From Aplectana chamaeleonis (Eukaryota > Nematoda > Chromadorea > Rhabditida > Cosmocercidae): a stretch of DNA of 64,000 bases. The notes under the pieces were generated by a model that was given only the letters and a program-made list of their open reading frames with translations, had not been told where the DNA came from and made no database searches. Each line of letters opens with the position of its first letter. Position 1 is the first letter of the stretch. The DNA is taken from positions 461,001-525,000 of the forward strand of contig JAPDOI010000038.1 in the NCBI GenBank assembly GCA_029168955.1, read 5' to 3'. Position numbers and translations under genes: made by a program. Positions 53,818-64,000 of the stretch are shown one piece after another.

Positions 53818-55325
53818 TATTTATTTATTTATTATACGCCGTTGCCGACGTGCTCAAAAACAACGAAACAGCGCAAAGAAATCTTGGAGAGGACAAAAAT
53901 GTAAGCTACAAAATAAAACACAGAGAAAAAAAAACTCAATGCAACTATTCAGCGGCGGAGAACAAGACTAATGCTTTGATCAACAAATTATTAAAGGGCG
54001 ACCCTAGTTACAGTTAGGAGCTAGTAAAGGTATAGCGGAGACAGTAAGAAAGAACTGATGTAGTGTTAGAAGGCTGAACTCATCAGTTTTTCCTGTTCCT
54101 GGGAATTCTAAAGTTTGTGTTGAAAGCGGCCCTACCCACGCGGGTTCTTCGGATCCATAAAGGTCCTCCGACCACAGTTAGGTATCTGGGCAAGATATCT
54201 TAAGATAATTTCAAGTCCCAATGGGTGATACGTGTAAATTAAGGCAAATAAGTTCCAAGCTGCAGACATCTGGCACCACATTTCGCTCTTTGAAGTATGA
54301 AGGAACTCGTATACGGCTCCGAACTGTAGTAGGGACGACCTCATGGATGTGGAATAGAAAACTCAAAGATTGACACAACGTTGCTGTAGACATTAATCAC
54401 CAGAAAACGAAAACTGTCTGCCACACCAAACACAGCCCAGCCCATCACATCAGGAGAAAAGCACATGATACTCCCTATTCCAGTAATTGCCATGAGTCCA
54501 TAGATAACGTCCGAGACATGAGTTCCATGAAAAAAAAACATGGTAAAACGAAGGGCTAGAAATCCTGAATGCCCAACAAGGAAAAAAAGTCCAGTTTTTT
54601 CAATCTGCTACGAAAAGTCCCCACGTTAGGAGCACAAAGCACATCTTTTGGGAGTTTTTCTAACCAGCGAGCACCGCGGTAAAAAAGTGAGTTAAAAACC
54701 TTAGATTGGCAAGCCCGTTTTATCGAAGCGCAGTGAATCGTGAACCCACCTGATCTTCCACGGTTTGGTCTGAACGTCCAATACTTGCTCGCTCTAAGTC
54801 GACACTCCCCACGTAAGATACGAAAGCAAAACACAATATCATTTGAAACTCTACGATATAACAAGCTATTAGGTTTGAAGTATTGCAGTCTTTCTGAGTA
54901 ACTAGGCTTCGAACGAGGGTACCCAGGATTCGGAGCGACTCTGTACATGAGAATGCGTGTAAACGTTTGTTGGACCTTTTCTAGTTTGATTTGGAGTTTT
55001 TTGCTTTGTGGGCTTCATACCTGACTGCCATACTCAAGCTGGGGAAGAACGTATGTTTTATAAAGTCTGAGGAAAATATGACTATCATTGCTGTGTGTGT
55101 TCCTGAATAAGAAAAAGACTGTGCCCAGTGCTTTACGAACCGTTTCATGAATGTGGGAAGAAAAGTCCAAGTGGTCACTAATAGTAACTCACAAGTCTTT
55201 GACTTTATTGCGTATGTTTAGAGTAATGTCACCGTATTTGTGATGTAAAGGCGGGCTCTTTCCATAGCAGTGAACAACAAAGGTTTTCGATATAGCCAGA
55301 TAGTCTTTTTCAAAGCCATTCAAAT
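53818..55325 (-). mobile_element. CR1-like LINE, 5'-truncated, with (AATA)n tail
   Basis: Minus strand: KDYLAISKTF, CYGKSPPLHHKYGDITLNIR, NKVKDL, DHLDFSSHIHETVRKALGTV, LRLYKTYVLPQLEYGSQV, KLEKVQQTFTRILMYRV, RLQYFKPNSLLYRRVSNDIV, GARWLEKLPKDVLCAP. This is the C-terminal region after the RT palm of CR1/Jockey-type LINEs. The element ends in TAATAAATAAATAAATA at 53835-53818. Stops near 55190 and 55020 show decay. Inserted where gene 1 carries a 155-bp MITE nearby. Confidence 0.75.
54556..54948 (-). pseudogene. LINE ORF2 C-terminal fragment, 130 aa
   Basis: Open frame from MYRVAPNPGYPRSKPSYSER to FRSRLKKLDF. Recognisable as the end of a CR1/Jockey-type LINE polyprotein; no nuclease or palm motif remains. 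Not a host gene. Confidence 0.7.
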
Positions 55326-55990
55326 TCCTCTATGAGAACTAACTCAACGGTTGTTTTCACTAGTTACGGACCCCACAGAAGAACACCTTTAAAGAGTGCT
55401 GTTAATTTTCTCTGTCAAAGTGAGAAGGAGTTTCCAAATAGGAAGAATGGTTCAATTACAGAAATTACTGAATTTCCGTCCGGCTCTACCACGGGACTAA
55501 GCAATCATTCCAACAAAGAATCTCAAAAATCTCGACATTGAAAATTATCGTTATCACTGACTAAGATTGGGTCGAACACGATATCGGTCTTTGTGTATTC
55601 GTTGTTGTTCAAAGCTTGAAGACTTATCCGTATGGCAACTTTTGCGGTCATCTGTGGACAGCAGAAAACAGTGATAGAGCGCGAGGCGCATTACTAAAAG
55701 GCAATGACAGCAATGGCTCTGGGTACTGCCCTTTCTAGCATTTGCTACATTTGCTCTGGCCGTACAAGACAGTTTTCCCGTTCAACTTTCATTCCAGAGT
55801 GACTTGTATGAGAATACAACAAATTAAACACGAAAAACATGATCAGAAAAAAAAAACGAAGAAAAAAATGTGCTCACTAGAAGCGCTATAGAAGTTTCTC
55901 CATCTAACACAGTTGCACTTCTATGTGATGACTTTTTCTGGAATATTTCGTTTGCCTTGTATAGCTAGGTTTTAGCAGTTACCTTTTCAG

Positions 55991-56153
55991 CCTATTCTTC
56001 TGAGCCCCCATCCATGCAACAGATCCTCGCAGATCGATTTAGCTATAATCGAGTTACCTGAGGATATTCCGAAGAGTGAAGCTTCACCGATCTGTCTACC
56101 GGAGAAAACATCGCTGAAATTTCGTGACCTTTTCGCTGCCGGGTATGGAAGAA
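55991..56153 (+). CDS. Copy 2 exon 5: catalytic Asp
   Basis: Acceptor CCTTTTCAG, donor A|GTAAGT. It encodes HPCNRSSQIDLAIIELPEDI and ends with FAAGYGR. It is 163 nt, equal to gene 1 exon 5. Confidence 0.85.
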
Positions 56154-56811
56154 GTAAGTGGAATGTATGAAAGCTGTTTTCCCGCAGTTAAAGCGTTGCC
56201 TTGCACACTGGAGTGAGTATCTCAGAATTTTTGTCGCAGGCTGCGTGCTAGTACCTCAAAGAAAAACGAATCTTTGCGTTCTTCCCTGTGATCATGAATC
56301 AGAGTAACAGTTTCCTGTCCCAGGAAAGTGATCATTTCTGAGCTGATAAGAAGTCTCAGTTGAGAGTGAACGTAGAAGTTAGTGCTAAATTGTATTAAAA
56401 GAGCGCAAAAAGTTGGTATATGTACACAAGGATGGTTTAGAACGGTTCACTGGTTTTCGAGTAAAAATTGAAAGACCGCGCGTTTTTGTTGTTAATCTCC
56501 TTTTTTTTCAGACGGCGTACACGATCTTGTTGGTACACTTAAAATTGAGCTAGGGAGCTCATTTTTGGACAGGAGGCTGGAAATGGATGCAGGTCGCTCC
56601 TATTCCAATTTCAACTTGATACCTTAACTTTGAAGGGTACCTCGAAATCATGGGTTTATATACTAAATTAGCCGTGGAGCACGAAAACTGCTTTTTTCTG
56701 CTACGGCTGTGAAGACCGGGGTGTGTGGGTGAATCCGCAGCCAATCAACACAGGTCGTCGGAGATAAGTACCGAACTTGTCCGAATCCGTATTCATGACA
56801 CGTCATCGATC

Positions 56812-57120
56812 GATAATCAATATTATCGATTTTTGCGCTTTTTGCACAAAATGCGGCTAGGAGTGGTGATTGCTGGTGGGATTGGTTTCCTTGGTTGGAG
56901 AATTTCGCTCATCAGTCATTGTCGATAAATAACGATCAATAAGATTGATTTTTCGCCTGTTGCACAAAATGCCGCAATGGTTTGTGATGGCTCTAAGTCA
57001 CTTGTTTGGGAAATTCTTCTCATCATGCAAGATCAAATATTAATTATCAATAATATTGAGTTCTCACATAATGCACAAAATGCGGCAATGTGTGGTATTT
57101 TTCAATGTTTTGGGTCATAA
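56812..57120. repeat. Three diverged tandem units of about 115 bp
   Basis: Each unit has an ATCAATA(A/T)TATT-type word followed by TTGCACAAAATGCGGC (about 56845, 56960, 57070) and TTCTCATCA-like endings. In copy 2 intron 5. Confidence 0.6.
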
Positions 57121-57248
57121 GTTTTAAATGTTGTACTCATACGACAATATCGTCTGTTAGATGTTTCATCATTCCAAAATGGAAATCGTTGAGCAAAACT
57201 GAAGTCAGAAAGGGAAACTTTGGGAAAAATATGTGAAATTTCTGAAAA

Positions 57249-57751
57249 TTTAGCTTCCTGGCAAAAGTAGCGATTTGGTAATGGTGATAAAAACCTTCAA
57301 GAATATCTTGAAATATCTTAAAAATGATTTGGTGTAAAATAGCCTGGAGTAATAAAAAGAAGGGAAATGAAGTGATATAATCAAAAAATGCAGATTTGGT
57401 GGTCGATCATTTCACAAGCTTCTCCGTTAAACTTATCAAACCGAAATCAAGCACGCAACGGAAACATTAAGCCATTTTTGAAAGCTGTATCAAGGGAATC
57501 AGCATAGGTCAAGCTAGGTGAACGCAAGGCTCCACCCATATCGCGCTTGATTTCGTTTTGATAAGTTTAACGGAGAAGCGTGTGAAATGATCGACCACCA
57601 AATCGCATTTTTGGTTACTTCACTTCATTTCCCTTCCTGTTTATCACTCCAGGCTATTTTACACTAAATCATTTTTTAAGATATTTCAAGACATTTTGAA
57701 ACTCTTTTGACCATTACCGAATCGCTACTTTCGCCAGGAAGCTAAATTTTC
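57249..57751. repeat. Long fold-back palindrome, about 210-bp arms
   Basis: Left arm 57249-57462 and right arm 57537-57751 are complementary over nearly their full length, with loop about 75 bases. Landmarks: AATTTAGCTTCCTGGC against GCCAGGAAGCTAAATT, and CTTCTCCGTTAAACTTATCA against TGATAAGTTTAACGGAGAAG. No coding capacity. Confidence 0.85.
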
Positions 57752-58171
57752 AGATCTGTCAACTTATTCAAAACAGAGACCTGAACTCGCGGGTACGACT
57801 TCGCTACAGGCCACCTTTTCAAAGGTAATTTGGGGCATTTAAGGCTTCCATTAGGCGACCACAATGAAGTCTTCGAACAGTTGTTAGCGTATTCTTCCAG
57901 TTAACAGAGAAGGAGGTACAGCCCTTAGAAAAAACGCAGTTCGTGAAGGAAGTTAAAATTGGAAGTGATGGGTAGGGGTGTTTCAATTCGCGCCAATTGA
58001 TATTTTAACAGTTTTTCTGGAGCGCAAGGATTTCCCACCGCCATAGGAAGGTGGTATGCAAGTCGGTATCGATACCTGATATGAAGTCAACCATTTCCAA
58101 TATAACGTGCACTCGGTTTCCTGCATATCTCCAACGGTCCGTCTTTGATCGGCCAAGCGCTTTCTACGTTC

Positions 58172-59228
58172 TAACAAGGGAAGTGTTTAGAGTGGTAAAC
58201 GCATCTGAAAAAACGAATAGTATGGTTAGTATCTCTAGTGGCTCAATAGTGAAACTGCGCAGTATCACGCCCCGAGCTGCAGGTTTCAAGAAGTTGCAAG
58301 TTTAAAAAGGTCGTTTTTTTTGTTTTTTTACCCTCCAAAAAGGGCACTAATTTCTCGAAAATTCTGAAACGGACCTCATAAATGTGTTCAGCGCCCAAAA
58401 CTGCCCCACTGGAGCTAAATTTGGGTGGAGGCGCATTTCCCATCCTTTGTCCAGACTGACAGCGTTTTGGACTTGTACGGGTTTTCGGTTGGGCGAATAC
58501 TTATACAGATTAGAGGGCTCTGGGAGCGTTTCAGAAAAATGTTCCAGATTTGACTTGAGATTCTCCCAGGGTGGTTTTTGGGGCGCTGATTGCGAATCTG
58601 TAGTTTATTAGTCGATTTTCCAAAGTTTTCGCCTAAGTTCGTTCAAAGCTTCCCAACCGGGGAAAATTTCGAGGAAAAACTCCACTTTCGAGACTTTTGG
58701 AGTGCTAAGGTAGATTATGCTCAAATTATTTCTCTGGGGGTTATTTGGAGTGCTGAACACGAATCTGATGTCAGTTTATCGATTTTTGACAGTTTACGGT
58801 AGATTACGGTGGATATACGGTAGTTTGGTCAAAGTCTCAGATTTGTCTCAAAGTTTATGTGTGAGGTTATTCGGGGTGGAGAATGCGAATTTAACGTCCG
58901 TTTGCCGATTTTCAACATACTAAGGTGGCTTTTGCCCCCTAAATGACATGTTACCTACCGTAACCTACAGTAAACCTCGGAGCTTTGACAAATGGACTCC
59001 AGATTCGTGTTCACTACCCTAGATTACCCCTACATACAAGTTTTGGGCTGAATCCGAGAAAATTTTTTGAAACTCGCAAAAAAATGCCCGATGGGTAGGT
59101 GTTTTCGCGAGGCTTGAAAAATGCTCATAACTTGTTAGAACCTGCAGCTCGGCGCGGGATACTGCGCATTTTTACTACTGAGACAGAAGAGATACTAACG
59201 ATATTGGTCTAAACACTTCCCTTGTAAG
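58172..59228. repeat. Fold-back or TIR element, about 1.05 kb
   Basis: AAGGGAAGTGTTTAGAGTGG at the left end pairs with TAAACACTTCCCTT at the right, and CGCAGTATCACGCCCCGAGCTGCAGG (58259) pairs with CCTGCAGCTCGGCGCGGGATACTGCGCA (59143). A further single arm lies at 60080-60195. The interior is dispersed-repeat sequence (GTTATTTGGAGTGCTGAACACG). Confidence 0.7.
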
Positions 59229-59279
59229 ACGGGTCAATGCAAAGTAGATTTGTGTTACGCAATTCAAATAACCGACCTG

Positions 59280-61840
59280 AAGAGATTTTATTTATTTATT
59301 TGAGGAGCCAAATGCGGGAAAAAAAAGTTCCTAGAAACAACAAAGCATTAATAAACCATGGTTGGCCAGGCGACATGAAAAAAAGAGAATATTAGCCGAA
59401 GAGCCAACGAAATTTGTGCTGTAAACGGTGCAAATATAGCAATGCAGTCAAGATTGTGAATTATTTAATATGTCGGACTTTTTATATCTCACCAGTACTG
59501 CAAACCTATTTGACCGTCGTGGGATCTACTACCACCTAAGCACGCAACTGGTTACCCATTCCCGGGCAGGCTCTGTATCTCAAGAGCCTCTTCAAACTGG
59601 TACGGACCCAGGGCGATTGGTGAAGGAAGGAGAGCAGTCAGGCCAGCAGCAGAGAATGTGTCCGGTAGGTATTGGTAGGATTTTGAGGTATAGCGATCCG
59701 GAAGTCGTGGAAAGTCACTTTTTGCTCCCCAATTTTTCAAGGATTGGCGGGTTTAAACGACTTTAGTCCAAAACCTCTGAAAATCGAAGAGTAAATCCCA
59801 GATTTGTGATCAGCGCCCCGAATAACCTACCTGGGAGGATTTTAAGTCAAATCTGCAACAATTTTCTCAAACGCTTCCAGACCCGAAAGGAAATTCGTGC
59901 AAGTCCAAAACGATGTCAGTCTTTACAAAGTTTGGAAAATCTTCCTTCACCCGAACTTCGCTCAGGGGTTTATTCTGGGCGCTGAAAACAAATATGAGAT
60001 TCATTTCCAGATTATCCGAAGACAAATGCGAGTTTTGGAAGGTACAAAAAGAACTAAGAAACATCTTTCCAAGCTTGTTGGAACCTGCAGCTCGGGGCGG
60101 GATACTGCGCAGTTTCACTATGTAGGCGTAAGAGATACTTACAATACAAGTCGTTTTTGCAGGTGCGTTTGCCGCCATAAACTCTTCCCTTGTGAGTTGA
60201 TAATTTTGGAAACTCGACAAACATATCCCTAATTCGCGATCAGCATCCCGAAATATCTTCTTGGATAAGGTTTGGGTCAAATCTGGAACATTTTCACCGA
60301 GCATTTTCAGAACTGCCTGATCAACATTGAGCCAACAAAGGGTACAAGTGGAAAACGTCATTATTATGGGCAAAGATCAAGAATTATGATATTACCCAAA
60401 CTTTGCCGAGTGAGGTGAATTTGTACACTGAGCGCGCTAATTTTACTCCACTCTCACAATCAGGTTCACGCTAGATTACTGAGCGTTTTGAAGAGTTTAA
60501 TAGATCTACAAAGCGATCTTTGGCTTCAGAGTTCTCTGAAACGCCGTGAGAAGTGTTGTTCTGCTCCGGCAAACATGAATTCAGAACATCTATTACTTGT
60601 ATGTGGATGAGTATAAACTACGAGGCAAACGCCCAATTACAATTTCACTTGTTAGCGGTCACTCGGAAAAGGTTTGAACTTATTCTCATGTGCTGTTTTT
60701 CCGGAGTGCTGCATATTCCAATCAAACACTGTATGCCTTTGTCGTTTGCTTGGCAGTGACTTGTGATGTTCGTCGCAAAAATTAATGTTTTGAAATTGAC
60801 CGATTATTCATTCATTTATTTGTCAATCATGAATGAGGAACAGAAACATGAAAGTAATTAATATACATCCAGATTGACTAAAAAGAAAAGAAGCTTAAAG
60901 CAAACTGAGCTTCTCGCACGCGAAAACAGTGCCTCTATTTGAAAGATCTGACGTTTTGATTATAGGCTCTTCGAGAATCAGTGGTCATTCACTTATAGAA
61001 AAAATTGTGTTCAGTAAGATCCGTAGCAGCCAACAGTTTTTGGGGTTCTAAAAGGGATGGCTGAGAAAATAAATAGAAACAAATAGAGCTATCGAGAATT
61101 ATTTTTCTGTTGCTCTTCAGGCAGCATGAATGAGAGCTTTCGTTGACACCTTCGTTAACATCACTTCCGCCCAAGCAGAGGGTTTGACCAGATTTTGACC
61201 ATTGAGCAGCTGTCTGTAGGATAACCCTACCGAGATCTAGCGCAACTGGTAGGAAACCATTCACGAGCGGATGCGGGGGTACCTCTTTGATCTAAATACG
61301 AACTCATGGCACTGACTCTGGGGTGCCCACAGTATAAGCTATCACACTGGTCAAAAATGGTCATGGCGGATCGACGTGACACGAGAACATGAACGATAAC
61401 ATTCACTCATCGCACCGAGGCACAGCACTGCTGAAAAGGACTCTGACGTAGACCTGCTTCGAAATTCAACCATTGAAACTGTTGCTGAGGCATCTTTTGG
61501 ATAATGATAGAATTGAATGTAGTGGTTTTGGAATGCCCGCATAGCATTGGCTGCTGAAAGGATAATGGACTGCAGAGGAAAAGATTAGGTATTCAAACCA
61601 TGGCTCACGAATATCCTACTTGAACAATAGCATACCTTGAACACGTTTTTCTCAGTTTGGCGGGCACCATAGATTCATACTTCGGTAAATACGAAACGCA
61701 TATACCGTGATCTCATACCGTAATTCTGTTCTCTGATTTATTATCTGCGCAATCGATCAGAAATCTGTTCGAATTCTGAGAGTCAAAAACAATTGGTAAA
61801 CCGAGAGCAATTCACGTCGAATTTTCGAAGCCGACTTAAA
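59280..61840 (+). other. Copy 2 intron 5, distal part
   Basis: 59280-59310 has a TTTATTTATTTATT tract that may be a LINE tail. 59830-60420 repeats AGATTATCAGCACCCC-type sequence seen at 35.8 and 21.0 kb. 60640-60780 is colinear with 21490-21640 of gene 1. No exon missed by the gene 1 comparison was found. Confidence 0.4.
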
Positions 61841-61857
61841 ATACGATTTGATTTCAG

Positions 61858-61973
61858 CACCTGGACGTCTTCAAGACACGCCCACCTTGAGACAAATAGA
61901 GTTGCGGCTCAAACACCTCTATAAAAAAGACAAATCGTTTTCAGCTGCATACAAGCAAAATGCCGTTTGTCAA
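61858..61973 (+). CDS. Copy 2 exon 6
   Basis: Acceptor ATTTCAG, donor CAA|GTGGGT (weaker than GTAAGT in gene 1). It encodes DTPTLRQIELRLKHLYKK, then FSAAYKQNAVCQ. It is 116 nt, as in gene 1. Confidence 0.8.
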
Positions 61974-62239
61974 GTGGGTGTCTGGCTAATGCGGCGCTTT
62001 CGAAAGTAGCATTTGGCAAAGAAACCTCAGAGTGAAAATAAGGAAAACGCGTCTCAAGCATTGTTTCATTGCTACTGTTTGTGTTCCAAACAGACAGAAC
62101 AGTCTCCTCGGACTTCCTCTGAGATATTCGCTACGAACGGAATCGCGATTATCTTATTTGAGCCAGGGTTTCTGTTAGCCATGCCACTTCTGAATGTGTA
62201 GTCAAAGATGAAGCTCCCTCAAAAAAGGTTCTGTTCCAG

Positions 62240-62345
62240 GGTGATAGTGGCGGTCCCTGTTTCCAGTGGAATAAGGAAGGCAAAGCCACTATTGTTGGAG
62301 TTGCTGCCGGTAGCAACAACTCCGCATGTCTTCCTAATACTCCGG
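62240..62345 (+). CDS. Copy 2 exon 7: catalytic Ser
   Basis: Acceptor CTGTTCCAG. It encodes GDSGGPCFQWNKEGKATIVG, then VAAGSNNSACLPNTP. It differs from gene 1 at only a few residues. As in gene 1, an in-frame TAA (62354) follows if the GGTACT donor is not used. Confidence 0.8.
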
Positions 62346-62475
62346 GTACTGTTTAAGTTGCTCTGTTGAAAATGTTTGCAAAACCAATTTATTTCGAAGC
62401 TCCTATTATATTTTGTTTCTTTGCGCCTTTCTTAAGAAATTCTGTAGCCAGTCGCTTCGTTTCATCGCTAAGAAG

Positions 62476-63000
62476 GGCGCCTATGTCACTGCGTCTAATT
62501 GTGGAGTGCCGCGCTTCCAATCGCTATGCGACAGATTTTGACGATCGCCTCATTGAGTTGAGGGAATCGTATGTTGTAGTCTCACTTTTTCCTTTATCCT
62601 ATATTATCAATCGATTTCCATTCTTTGATGATCCTGTGAAGTGTTCTCACTATCAGCTTCGGAAAGGTGGGAGAGCTTATCTCAGAGCTCTGGCAAGCCT
62701 TAGACCATGTTGTCGCTTCCCCAAGTTTCGACAAGACTTCACTTCGACAAAGGACAGCAACAGTGACAATCAGGCATATCGGATTTCGGTTGATAATGAT
62801 TTTAAAAGTTGTGTCGTGTCGCTCGTGGCTGCAAGTGTGATCCCAGCTTTAGGTCGCGCTTCTATTTCCTTCGCGGAGGGGTGAAATGACTTGCTTGGAA
62901 TGCAGATCCATGAACGACGCGGTATCGATTGACACGCATCGATGGCGGTGGCGTGCCATAATGGCGCCGCGACGGGAATTCGAGCCCGGTGTTAGATTAG
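62476..63000. repeat. 3' flank repeat shared by both units (unit 2)
   Basis: GGCGCCTATGTCACTGCGTC to ATGGCGCCGCGACGGGA, matching 22853-23520. The 172-aa + frame (62366-62884) runs through it and, because the matching stretch in unit 1 is not open, is not taken as a gene. Confidence 0.5.
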
Positions 63001-63004
63001 CTCA

Positions 63005-63055
63005 AAGGCAGTGTCCACGATAAATCTCGTTCTCGAGGTCTCGGTGTGAAACACT
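63005..63055. mobile_element. TTAAAGGCAGTG-type element end
   Basis: CTCAAAGGCAGTGTCCACGATAAATCTCG is a clear family terminus. The other end was not found before 64000. This insertion begins where unit 2 stops matching unit 1. Confidence 0.5.
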
Positions 63056-63439
63056 AAGTTGGCAGGTGCTGCAGAGGATGGTGTCAAAGAAAGCAACGAA
63101 AACTGGGAAGAAATAATTACAAACGGCTTTGAAAGCTCTCCTGGTGCGCCTATCTATCCCGGTCCGCCCCACAACCGGACGAGCTTGTGGCGCCGCACAC
63201 GTTTCGATGGCAAATTGCCAAGCAACTCTGCCGCAGTTAGCATTATCGATTTGCGCAGATTTCTCGATTAGCGCGCACTTGCCGAAATCAGCAGGGCCTA
63301 TGATTCTCGTCCACGCCCTGAATTCAGAAACCGTTATTTTGACTTATTATGGACGTTTTTCTTCCTTGTAACGCGCAGCAAACGCGGGTCATAATCTGAA
63401 CCGCTTCCGTTAGAAACGAAAAAAAGGGGCAAAGCGGGT

Positions 63440-63565
63440 GCCCCATATCCGCCGTTTGCCCCGCTATATCCGTCGATTCACTGTGGTTTGCAGATTTCGA
63501 TCATGTTCGGTTCCGCCCGCGATATCCGGCGATTCACTGCCGATTGCAGGTTTCGACCATGCTAG
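63440..63565. repeat. Imperfect tandem pair
   Basis: CCGCTATATCCGTCGATTCACTG...GATTTCGATCATG, then CCGCGATATCCGGCGATTCACTG...GGTTTCGACCATG; period about 59 bases. Confidence 0.65.
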
Positions 63566-63589
63566 ATTAGATTTACAACGGCAAAGGGG

Positions 63590-64000
63590 GTCGTCGTCCT
63601 ATTATAGAAGCACGCGGCGCTAGGGGCGGCGTCCCATTATTTCAATAGGAGCGGGTCTCCCCCAACAAGGACACGGTCCATTCGCGGCCCGCGTGAGGGA
63701 GTCACCTCCACCGCGGTCCGCGACAGGGACATCATCCACGCCACGGTCGACAGCGAGAGAGCTTCCCTCGCTGAGGACCGTAGGGGAGACCCCTCAGCGG
63801 TCGAAAATCGTCCAGAGAGTGACTCGTAGCCACTTTCCAGGAGCGGCCCCGAAAGGCCGACTGCGCTCTCTCTGATATGAGGCTCCTTATATACGTGCTC
63901 TGCTGCTGATATGGGCCTGGTCAGTTGCGGAGTCATCGATAACGTGATTTGACAGATCAAACGAGTTCATGCCCAGTCAAATCGTGTACGAACGCAACAC
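63590..64000. other. GC-rich window end, element or gene edge
   Basis: CG-rich sequence with TCCTTATATACGTGCTC at about 63884 and a 107-aa minus frame (63637-63960) of low-complexity Ser/Arg/Leu composition. Base composition differs from the neighbouring DNA. It could be the start of a transposable element or a promoter region; nothing diagnostic is visible. Confidence 0.3.

Larger units (their letters stand above)
42534..62345 (+). pseudogene. Serine protease copy 2, damaged, seven exons
   Basis: Exons: 42534-42639, 42861-42967, 52309-52450, 52660-52771, 55991-56153, 61858-61973, 62240-62345. Order, splice phases and mostly exact lengths match gene 1, and His (LTARHC), Asp (QIDLAIIEL) and Ser (CQGDSGGP) are all kept. 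Two lesions are seen: the ancestral ATG at 42534 is ATC (an in-frame ATG survives at 42546, giving the short leader MLFGLACFVHA), and exon 2 has lost one G at CCTTG-ATGG (about 42940), turning the conserved Trp into a stop and shifting frame. Intron 2 has grown to 9.3 kb through LINE, Penelope and TIR insertions. The final exon would lie beyond 64000 or is lost. Later exons look well preserved, so recent inactivation, a sequencing indel, or use of another 5' exon are all possible. Confidence 0.7.
36680..63000 (+). repeat. Segmental duplication unit 2
   Basis: Direct-orientation partner of the 0.9-23 kb unit, enlarged by LINE, Penelope and TIR insertions, mainly in the intron between protease exons 2 and 3. 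It is also the inverted partner of 28.3-36.6 kb. End points are approximate because similarity fades into dispersed repeats. Confidence 0.7.

Noticed and set aside
53512..53904. Frames conserved among 12.6, 29.0 and 53.6 kb as an extra protease exon
   Set aside because: Gene 1 has a stop in the sense frame there, the antisense frame is interrupted in copy 3, and exons 4 and 5 join in phase 0 without it. Treated as conserved intron.
62366..62884. 172-aa open frame after the protease Ser exon
   Set aside because: It runs through a flank repeat whose copy at 22.85-23.5 kb is not open, and it has no recognisable domain.

Overview
This window is animal DNA, most plausibly from a strongylid (hookworm-like) nematode. 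That placement is an inference. It rests on splice acceptors of the nematode type (TTTTCAG, TTTAG), an acceptor-like TTACAG directly abutting an initiator ATG (the usual layout for spliced-leader trans-splicing), short exons in long introns, a divergent trypsin-fold secreted protease resembling the nematode-expanded DUF316-type group, and a very high load of small inverted-repeat elements. There is no bacterial-type gene organisation, and most long open frames are chance frames inside repeats.

The organising feature is one secreted serine-protease gene and its two relatives. Gene 1 (+, 9603-23994) can be assembled from eight short exons whose splice phases all agree (951 nt, 316 aa). It has a signal peptide, a basic activation site and the His/Asp/Ser triad. 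Copy 2 (+, about 42534-62345) repeats exons 1-7 in the same order, but its ancestral ATG has become ATC and exon 2 has lost one base. Copy 3 (-, 33014-29664) keeps exons 1-4 in inverted orientation, with a one-base insertion and a stop codon, and homology ends at a (TAAA)n tract where the Asp exon should begin. Similarity between copies runs far into flanks and introns. Roughly 0.9-23 kb matches 36.7-63 kb in direct orientation, and 28.3-36.6 kb matches 40.1-56 kb in inverted orientation, so most of the window is a triplicated locus.

The rest is a stratified record of mobile elements. A degenerate RTE-like LINE sits in intron 2 of copies 2 and 3 but not of gene 1. A 5'-truncated Penelope-like element with RT and GIY-YIG domains lies inside a small TIR element. 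A 5'-truncated CR1-like LINE lies in copy 2, and two older Penelope fragments lie near 3.6 and 5.7 kb. There are several families of short TIR elements, many sharing TTAAAGGC ends, and several long fold-back palindromes. Because the locus exists in three copies, many insertions can be compared with empty sites in the other copies and ordered in time.

Region by region: 0-9.6 kb, 5' flank with fold-backs and Penelope debris; 9.6-24 kb, gene 1 with element-filled introns; 24-28.3 kb, mostly unrecognised sequence with palindromes and two orphan exon candidates at 27.5-27.95 kb; 28.3-36.6 kb, inverted pseudogene copy; 36.7-42.5 kb, inversion centre and copy-2 5' flank with a long (TTC)n tract; 42.5-62.4 kb, copy 2 heavily loaded with elements; 62.4-64 kb, repeats and a GC-rich end. 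No rRNA, CRISPR array or confident tRNA gene was seen.
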